Shown here one piece after another: positions 56,771 through 64,000 of a stretch of 64,000 nt of DNA. A program made the translations under genes and the position numbers. The first letter of the stretch is position 1. Each line of letters starts with the position of its first letter. Source of the DNA: Mesodorylaimus sp. YZB2_4 (taxonomy: Eukaryota > Nematoda > Enoplea > Dorylaimida > Dorylaimidae); assembly GCA_030248295.1 (NCBI GenBank), contig JASANH010000793.1:150819-214818 (forward strand), given 5' to 3'. A model generated the notes under the pieces. It was given only the letters and a program-made list of their open reading frames with translations. It had not been told where the DNA came from and made no database searches.

Positions 56771-58254
56771 TTTGCATATGCCTCTCGGAAACTGCAGGAG
56801 CGCGGAAAACAACTGGCTCCCAAGTATCCTCCTAAACTAGTTCAACGTGTAGCTGATGCACGTGAATAGGAACACAAGAGAGGAACCACTCATTGCCTTG
56901 CTGATACACCGACGAAATTCTTTGTTGGCAAGGAGTTTCAGGGCTGAGCGTTTGCACATCGCGTGAACCAGGTATCAAGAAGAAAGTACGGTTTTCAGCC
57001 TCTACAGGAATCAAGGAACAAAATTTGTCACCTATGCTGTGATTCCAAAAAATTTGTGAAGCATTGATCAGATGGCAAGAGGAGACGAGTAGCGCCTGCC
57101 CAACAAATATGGCTGATATATCATCACGTTGAAAAGCGGCACGCGCCCCTAAGGTGGGATCGATTCTCAAGAGTTGCCATATGACATCCAATTGCTTCTG
57201 GCTTTCACGGAAAAGCTGCAACCATAGCTGACGAAAGCCATGCGTCACCAGATGAGTCAGTTTTCGTTCCAAAAATTGCTGCTTACTGTTTACTAGATCA
57301 AAAATTTCGCGAGGTGTCGCGTTTCGTGGAGCATAATCGCTAGGGCGCCAGGCAAAAACATTTAGGCGCACCAAAGGTCCTTGATCCGTCCGGGACACGC
57401 CTGCAGGTATGCACGAACTTCCTAGGGAGGGCCGTAACTTGCCAGCGAGGCTTAATACAATTTGCAACTCCTCAACAATCAAATGGTGCTCTACTACCGA
57501 GGCGTTAAACTGTCCCTCAAACTTATACTGGCATGGGTGGGTCAGATTCCGTGGATCCCAAATCAAGACTTCATCTTCAGTAGCACAATGCCCTGTGGAT
57601 GCATGACACCCTGCGGTACTCATCAAGTCGGAATGAAGCATATTATCGCCTGTTGTAAAAACCAGACCCTCCTTAATCACGAAATTCGAAACTGACTGGC
57701 AGTAGTCGTAGCAGCTAACTTTATGAGTAATTTTGTTTGGCATTTGGGGCACGTTTTTTATAATCGGTGGCAAAGTAGCTTCCATGACGCAGGTCTAGTA
57801 ACCTTCGTCTAGCATTTCATTCACTAGGATTTTGCATTGCATGTTACGTTCGTATTGTCTGGTTGTGGAATGTTTTCAATGACTGCCTGGGCTAGAAAAT
57901 GACATGCGTAATTTATTGCATATGTTATTGGTCAAATGTGCCGCGACATTTGTTTTCGAATCATGATGCTAATGAGCTCGCTATATCCTTGCGATGAAGT
58001 GCGATAAAGCGATTATTTTGTCGATTTGCAGTGCTTTGCGATACAACTATGTGAGATTACCTGTGCTGTGGGTGCAAGTTTTCACATGTCACAAGCAACT
58101 TTCGTTTTAGAATAGCTGGTTTAGACTGACCAGCTCATGGCGAATCTGTTTGGACAGTACAGTTTTCTGGCTCCCTTCTCAAAGCCTTGTCGTTTCCGAT
58201 TTCAGCGATTAGGTTTGGTTTGGAAATTGCGCCAGGTATGTACACGTGTCAGTT
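56771..58254 (-). repeat. Palindrome left arm (1.48 kb)
   Basis: Near-identical reverse complement of 58902-60386. The outer boundary is CATATGCAAA, the inner boundary CACGTGTCAGTT. The arms contain a U3-like LTR segment and the first part of env. Confidence 0.93.
56832..57785 (-). pseudogene. env: Retroelement envelope-like glycoprotein, left-arm copy, 3'-truncated
   Basis: A 317-codon minus-strand frame opens at 57785 in sequence that also occurs in the LTR-type repeat. It encodes a Cys-rich ectodomain (VSCYDYCQS, CHASTGHC, SSCIP, CHLINAS) with about six N-glycosylation sequons, and ends at TAG 56834-56832. The frame then lacks the membrane-anchor half, because homology stops 61 bases further on. 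Relative to the right-arm copy it differs by about four amino acids, and it has six rather than seven A in a run near the start, which keeps the upstream ATG in frame. The envelope identity rests on the membrane-anchored partner half seen in the right arm and on LTR association, not on a recognised family motif. Confidence 0.65.
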
Positions 58255-58901
58255 ATCACACAGGAGCCATGTCTTCCGCCAAAAGCCATCCGCCAATAGC
58301 CATCCGCAAAGAGCCATCCGCAAAGAGCCATCCGCAAAGAGCCATCCGATCGGCCGTGGCATGTGCGGAAACCTTCAAATTCTGGGCTGGTTAAGCTGCA
58401 GCCAGATCAGCCACCCTGCTGAGGTGACTCTGTTGGCTTGAATAACCTGCAAATGTGAACCTGCCTTTAGCAAAGCGGCAACAGCATTAAATTCTTTAAG
58501 CGTGGGGTCACGCTTAATTGGTGGTGGGATGAAGAAAATCTTACGATCTGAACGATGTTGCTGGGAATATCACCAAGAAAATATCAGATGGTGGCTGTAA
58601 TCAAAGCTTGGGTCAGTGTATTTTATACTGCCAGGGCGCAGTTAAAATCCGCAAAGTTTCAAGCTGTCAGTCTCCAAAAAATTGTCGTATTAATTGCCAA
58701 CGACAGCTGACTCTTTCGCATGGATCTAGCAATAGTGCTTTGCCGTCGCTTCCACAAATCTTTCCAAGCATCGTCATCTTTTCGAAAAACCAATTATCGC
58801 GATAATAAAAAAAGTTGTAAAAACAGATTTTACAGTGTTTCGTGAGTGGGCAAAAATCGGTCTACGGAAAACCCATCAGTTATCTAATGTATTTTCTTTC
58901 A
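58255..58901. other. Palindrome spacer with 14-bp tandem repeat
   Basis: 647 bases. AGCCATCCGCAAAG and variants are tandemly repeated about five times at 58285-58348. The part 58625-58870 is a diverged copy of 55935-56190. Confidence 0.75.
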
Positions 58902-60386
58902 AACTGACACGTGTACATACCTGGCGCAATTTCCAAACCAAACCTAATCGCTGAAATCGGAAACGACAAGGCTTTGAGAAGGGAGCCAGAAAACTGTACT
59001 GTCCAAACAGATTTGCCATGAGCTGGTCAGTCTAAACCAGCTATTCTAAAACGAAAGTTGCTTGTGACATGTGAAAACTTGCACCCACAGCACAGGTAAT
59101 CTCACATAGTTGTATCGCAAAGCACTGCAAATCGGCAAAATAATCGCTTTATCGCACTTCATCGCAAGGATATAGCGACCTCATTAGCATCATGATTCGA
59201 AAACAAATGTCGCGGCACATTTGACCAATAACATATGCAATAAATTACGCATGTCATTTTCTAGCCCAGGCAGTCATTGAAAACATTCCACAACCAGACA
59301 ATACGAACGTAATATGCAATGCAAAATCCTAGTGAATGAAATGCTAGACGAAGGTTACTAGACCTGCGTCATGGAAGCTACTTTGCCACCGATTATAAAA
59401 AAACGTGCCCCAAATGCCAAACAAAATTACTCATAAAGTTAGCTGCTACGACTACTGCCAGTCAGTTTCGAATTTCGTGATTAAGGAGGGTCTGGTTTTT
59501 ACAACAGGCAATAATATGCTTCATTCCGACTTGATGAGTACCGCAGGATGTCATGCATCCACAGGGCATTGTGCTACTGAAAAAGAAGTCTTGATTTGGG
59601 ATCCACGGAATCTGACCCACCCATGCCAGTATAAGTTTGAGGGACAGTTTAACGCCACGGTAGTAGAGCACCATTTGATTGTTGAGGAGTTGCAAATTGT
59701 ATTAAGCCTCGCTGGCAAGTTACGGCCCTCCCTAGGAAGTTCGTGCATACCTGCAGGCGTGTCCCGGACGGATCAAGGACCTTTGGTGCGCCTAAATGTT
59801 TTTGCCTGGCGCCCTAGCGATTATGCTCCACGAAACGCGACACCTCGCGAAATTTTTGATCTAGTAAACAGTAAGCAGCAATTTTTGGAACGAAAACTGA
59901 CTCATCTGGTGACGCATGGCTTTCGTCAGCTATGGTTGCAGCTTTTCCGTGAAAGCCAGAAGCAATTGGATGTCATATGGCAACTCTTGAGAATCGATCC
60001 CACCTTAGGGGCGCGTGCCGCTTTTCAACGTGATGATATATCAGCCATATTTGTTGGGCAGGCGCTACTCGTCTCCTCTTGCCATCTGATCAATGCTTCA
60101 CAAATTTTTTGGAATCACAGCATAGGTGACAAATTTTGTTCCTTGATTCCTGTAGAGGCTGAAAACCGTACTTTCTTCTTGATACCTGGTTCACGCGATG
60201 TGCAAACGCTCAGCCCTGAAACTCCTTGCCAACAAAGAATTTCGTCGGTGTATCAGCAAGGCAATGAGTGGTTCCTCTCTGGTGTTCCTATTCACGTGCA
60301 TCAGCTACACGTTGAACTAGTTTAGGAGGATACTTGGGAGCCAGTTGTTTTCCGCGCTCCTGCAGTTTCCGAGAGGCATATGCAAA
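58902..60386 (+). repeat. Palindrome right arm (1.48 kb)
   Basis: Partner of 56771-58254. Its segment 59175-59398 recurs as a direct repeat at 61691-61918, inside the LTR that precedes gag. Confidence 0.93.
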
Positions 60387-60997
60387 TGGACTGGCCAATC
60401 TTCACATCCTTTTTGGACCATAGTGGCGCACTGCTTGTCATAGATCAACGTCTTAACCGCTTGATTAATCACACCGCAGCCATACCAGCTGACCCCGATG
60501 TGGTCAGGGCTGTTTTATTAGGTGCAGGCCAAGGCGTTGGCGCTACTATGAGAGGCTTAGGCCAAGGAGTCAGCAATATCTATCATGGCATTTCCAGCTC
60601 GGCAGTAGACTTGATTCACGGTTTGCTAGCTGGACCAGTCCAGTTTGTGGTGAATGTTTTAACTTTTGCCGTGGTAGTTGTAGGCATATGCATTCTATTA
60701 CTTTGGGTCTATCGTTTTGGGCTACCCCAATGTTTTCGAACCAGCAGTTCACAGGCAATGATCGATGCTGATGATCCTCCACCCACTCTTCCGAGGTCGA
60801 GAAGCGCTAGCCCAAGAGCTCCGCTCTCCTTCGCAACCGTGTTGGAGTACTCTCGCCTAAAGCCATGTACCCACGAAATTGCAGCAGATGATAAAGGAAT
60901 GGAATTACAGCCTTTAAAGGAAGGACCCGCTGTCATGATTGTAGAAACCTCTCATCCGCATGGGCCTCACCGGTTTATCGAAGTACAATTGCGATAG
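59414..60997 (+). pseudogene. env: Retroelement envelope-like glycoprotein, right-arm copy, with in-frame TAG
   Basis: The ectodomain half (59414-60322) ends at TAG 60323-60325. The same frame then continues without further stops through 60380-60997. The second half holds sequons near its start, a Gly-rich amphipathic stretch (GAGQGVGATMRGLGQG), a strong transmembrane helix (VVNVLTFAVVVVGICILLLW) and a roughly 95-residue Pro/Ser-rich cytoplasmic tail. This architecture fits a viral-type fusion glycoprotein of an LTR element. The Gly-rich segment before the anchor recalls class III proteins such as those of chuviruses, but this is only a resemblance. The upstream ATG used in the left arm is out of frame here because of one extra A. 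The TAG could be a mutation, a readthrough codon, or a true boundary between two proteins. Confidence 0.6.
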
Positions 60998-61009
60998 TCG
61001 GAGCCCGTT

Positions 61010-61585
61010 AAGGAAAATTTGCAGCATCACTGAATCGCGCTGGTCGCCGGCCATTGTTGAGTACGCGATGGCAGCGTATTTGATTATGTCGGCAGCGAAT
61101 TCTGCCACACTTTCGTGCTAGCTTTGTCGACGGCTGTGGAGGCGGGCGAAAGGAAGCTCCTTGTGTCGAGCTAGTACTAATCGATCCTTTAACGCGGTGG
61201 TGATCGATTTAAAAGTTGCTTGATCAGCTGGTGAGAGTGATTCATATTCGATCAGAGCGAGCTCGTCCAAGAACAAAATCAAGGCTTCTTTTTTCCGGTT
61301 TGCATTCAAATGCTCAAAATTAGCCAGCCGTTCAAAACGTTGAAGCCAAAGGTCGAAGGTTAGCGCATCGTCTTTTCCAGTGGACTTGTCTAAGCGAGGA
61401 AACATTGAGGATGGCTTCCTGTCATCGTTTGCACAATTAGTAACGCCGTCGACGGTGCGTTGGACTACGCCGTCCAGAAGTTGTTGCAGCTGTTTACCTT
61501 GCATGCCGAGGGGCAGTTGATCCGCGGCGATTCGCAAACGTTGTTGTTGACCACGAGTGAGTGCCAGTGCACTTGGTGAGTTTGA
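61010..61585 (-). pseudogene. Gag fragment of a second gypsy-type family
   Basis: The minus-strand frame contains ALALTRGQQQRLRIAADQL and FPRLDKSTGKDDALTFDLWL, then FERLANFEHLNANRKKEALI, LFLDELALIEYESL and LPFARLHSRRQS. A TAG at 61120-61118 follows, then HESVAEFAADIIKYAAIAY. This is the capsid part of a retrotransposon gag. It differs from both other gags in the window, lacks pol and LTRs, and is cut off at both ends by neighbouring elements. Confidence 0.7.
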
Positions 61586-61690
61586 AAACCTCCAATTGTA
61601 ACAGCGCTACTAAAGCGACGACTTCCGAGTTCTACTCACCATTCACTTATTAGGCATCCGACCCCGAACCCGAACATACAATTGCTTATA

Positions 61691-62403
61691 TAGCGAGCTC
61701 ATTAGCATCATGATTCGAAAACAAATATCGCGGCACATTTGACCAATAACATATCCAATAAATTACGCATGTCATTTTCTAGCCCAGGCAGTCATTGAAA
61801 ACATTCCACAACCAGACAATACGAACGTAATATGCAATGCAAAATCCTAGTGAATGAAATGCTAAACGAAGGTTACTAGACCTGCGTCATGGAACCTACT
61901 TTGCCACCGATTATAAAATGGCGTTGTGACGAAGCATTCGTACTGGAATTTGCCGCCAGTTCTGGTGTTTGCACATTTTTCCTGTTTCTTGCACCCGCAT
62001 CGAGGCCGCGCCAGTTTCTGAGATGGATCAAAGTTCATCAGCGGCCAAGCGACAGGAACCAGAAATGTTTCTAGATCTAACACGCGTGCATCAGATTTTG
62101 TGCTAACCATACTGGTTTTTCTTTTATGACATTGTTTGTCTGACCTTGTACTCTATAGGCACGTGTATTAGGAAAGGTATATAAGGAGGCGCATTTTCGT
62201 GTGTAAGTGAGTCTGTTCAATTCCGTATCCACGTGCGGCGGCTGTGAGTAAAGTTTTATCGACGATGGTCGTCCCGTTTAAGCGCTCGTTCAAGAGATTT
62301 CACCCTTATCAACGGCCAGTCACCGGTGAGCAATAAATCATTTATGTGGTGTGGTAATCAATAGACCAAACCCCTAGACGTTCTCAATCCAAGCCACATC
62401 ACA
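61691..62403 (+). repeat. LTR (5' end uncertain) of env/gag retroelement
   Basis: The start is shared with the env palindrome (61691-61918). TATATAAGG at about 62178-62186 is a TATA box, AATAAA lies at 62332-62337, and the end CCACATCACA at 62403 is followed by a primer site. It may begin further upstream; the left boundary abuts the foreign gag fragment. Confidence 0.7.
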
Positions 62404-62405
62404 TT

Positions 62406-62420
62406 TGGGGGCCGCTCAGG
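62406..62420 (+). promoter_or_regulatory. Primer binding site, possibly tRNA-Pro-like
   Basis: TGGGGGCCGCTCAGG lies two bases after the LTR end. The TGGGGGC start resembles primer sites for proline tRNA, but the remainder does not match closely, so the tRNA is uncertain. Confidence 0.5.
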
Positions 62421-62669
62421 TCTTACCAGGGGAGAGAGGTTGGCAATCAACTCAGGCAAACCGCAATCGGTTACTGAGTATTCTCAGGCAGTCTGCAATC
62501 AGACAATAAACCCAGGCAGTCCCAAGGACACTGTGGTTGTTCACTTAGGCGGGCAGCACAACTGTCAGCAACTGTTAGCAAACCGTACTGGGCCACAACC
62601 CGTGTACTCATCATAACCGATCGGTCAAAACCCGACGTTGTTGATTGTCCAATCTAATAATCATCAGTC

Positions 62670-64000
62670 ATGACACAAGTTTTGCAAGCAATAGTAAATC
62701 AACCATTCTATCGCATTTGGGACACTAACCCTTTGACAGGCAACACAGAGCAAGATGTTCTTGAATGGTTTGAGGATTTCGAGTATCAGGCAGAATTAGT
62801 GGATGGCCTAAACCATGCCCAAAAGTTTTTGGAATCGAAAAAGGTTTGAAAAGCAGAGCTCTGAAAGTTTTTCGTAGCGCAGAAGCAAATGCTAAAAATT
62901 CTTATGATAATGCCAAAGCGTTTTTAATCAATAATTTGTCAAATCCGATTCGAGTAGCAATATGGCTCCAGGAATCACAAAATAGGACTGAAAAGCCTGA
63001 TGAGACAGTAGCCGATTACCTGCGTGACCTTAGAAATCTGGTAAAGAAAGCTCACGTTGGTATAGGAGATGAGGCTCAAAAAGTCGTGCTAAAAGAACGT
63101 TTCATAGCCGGTCTAAAAGTCAATGACCCTAACCATAGCAATGCTAAACTTTGGAAAGCCGCATACAAAAATTTGGCTAAACCTTTAGATGAGGTTGTAG
63201 CAGCTGTCACAGCCACTGAGTTGACTCAACGCATGTTTTCCTTAAATTCTTCAGCCGTCATCATACAAGGCGATTTATCATCAACGTTGAATGCCACTTT
63301 CGGTCAAGGCCGCGGAAGTTTTCGGAACGGTTCCAAAGGCCGTGGCAGCGGATCACAAATCAACCAGTCGCAAGGATCCGGCAATCAAGATCAGCCACGT
63401 CAAGTGTGCCAGTTCGATGGTTTCACGAACCACACGACCCAAGATTGTCGTTTGTTGGCCTCGTCTCATCAACGCTACAGCCAGTCCAATGGTCAAGGTT
63501 GCGAGCATTGTGGCAACATGGGCCACATTCGGCAAAATTGCGTGCACTATCAAGCGTCCAAACGGCGAATGAATGGGCAAGAACCCATGTCCTTGCGGAA
63601 CTACCAGGTCAGTAATCGGTCAAACCCCAGCCAAAAGGGTAGCTTCTCCAATAATCTGGGTAGTCGAACCAATCATAGTCATAGAGGCAGAGGCGCACCT
63701 AATCGTGAACAGAGTGGGCGTCCTCATGCCAATAAACGAAATCACAACGTAGGTGAGCGTGAGTCCCAACCAGGGGGTAATCATCACGCCGCCCTGGAGG
63801 AAGAGAACGAAGAATACTTTCCATCGGAAGATTTTTGGAATGCTGAGTGTAACATCACAGACGTCAATAGGGAGCTGTTTTCATGTGATGATTTTCAGCC
63901 AGTGAATTCAGTTGCCGCACCAGTCAACAGGAGTGCGCCAATCGTTCAGCCGGATCAAGGTGCCCTGACCAATGGCATTGTGCCAAATAATCAACCAGTC
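62670..64000 (+). pseudogene. Gag of LTR retroelement, frameshifted, runs off the window
   Basis: Starts at ATG 62670 (MTQVLQAIVNQPFYRIWD) and stops at TGA 62847-62849. The homologous frame continues after a shift near 62820 as KGLKSRALKVFRSAEAN and stays open for 386 codons to the window end. Motifs: ETVADYLRDLRNLVKKAH (capsid), then Gly/Arg/Ser-rich linkers and two knuckles. One is canonical (CEHCGNMGHIRQNC); the other has Asp in place of the second Cys (CQFDGFTNHTTQDC). The 3' part is acidic (ALEEENEEYFPSEDFW). The adjacent LTR shares sequence with the env palindrome, so this gag and that env probably belong to one family. Protease and polymerase would lie beyond the window. Confidence 0.8.

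Noticed and set aside
1-64000. CRISPR arrays, bacterial operons, riboswitches
   Set aside because: Spliced eukaryotic genes throughout; no spaced direct-repeat arrays of that kind. The 14-bp tandem repeat at 58.3 kb has no spacers.

Overview
This is eukaryotic nuclear DNA from an invertebrate, most likely an ecdysozoan and possibly an enoplean nematode (placement is inference, moderate to low confidence). The signs are spliced genes with GT-AG introns, AT-rich intergenic DNA, two Kunitz-domain secreted proteins with the nematode-like GGNENNF signature, two acetylcholinesterase paralogues (one with a tryptophan-amphiphilic 'T' tail as in nematode ACE-1), a GLUT-type sugar transporter, an ionotropic glutamate-like receptor pair, and a mitochondrial atp6 insert read with the invertebrate mitochondrial code.

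Layout. 0-8 kb: two decayed mariner transposons and two Kunitz genes on the + strand. 8-20 kb: two acetylcholinesterase genes in tandem on the - strand. The downstream one has all its exons. The upstream one has a complete catalytic core but no visible C-terminal exons of its own, and a hAT-like MITE sits exactly in its splice acceptor. 20-27 kb: mostly non-coding, with a 5'-truncated LINE and tRNA-like SINE fragments. 27-30 kb: a two-exon sugar transporter. 31-37 kb: two small unrecognised genes and a receptor pseudogene. 37-41 kb: a nuclear copy of mitochondrial atp6 and an inverted repeat broken by a LINE 3' end. 42-55 kb: an inverted second copy of the receptor, split by nested insertions: a pogo-like MITE that itself carries a Ty3/gypsy LTR element, and a 3.5-kb composite containing a dead Tc1 transposase. 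56-64 kb: an LTR-retroelement graveyard with a large env palindrome, a gag fragment of another family, and an LTR followed by a gag that runs off the window.

The most notable object is the gypsy element at 42.6-50.0 kb. It has 182-bp LTRs differing at two positions, a 4-bp target duplication, a tRNA-Gly-like primer site and one uninterrupted gag-pol frame. Directly after its integrase the same frame encodes a PWWP domain, a reader of methylated-histone chromatin. This sits where chromoviruses carry a chromodomain, and suggests an independent solution to targeting integration to chromatin.

The host genes (acetylcholinesterases, glutamate-like receptor, transporter, protease inhibitors) do not form a pathway. 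The window is mainly a record of local inverted duplication and repeated transposon insertion into genes.
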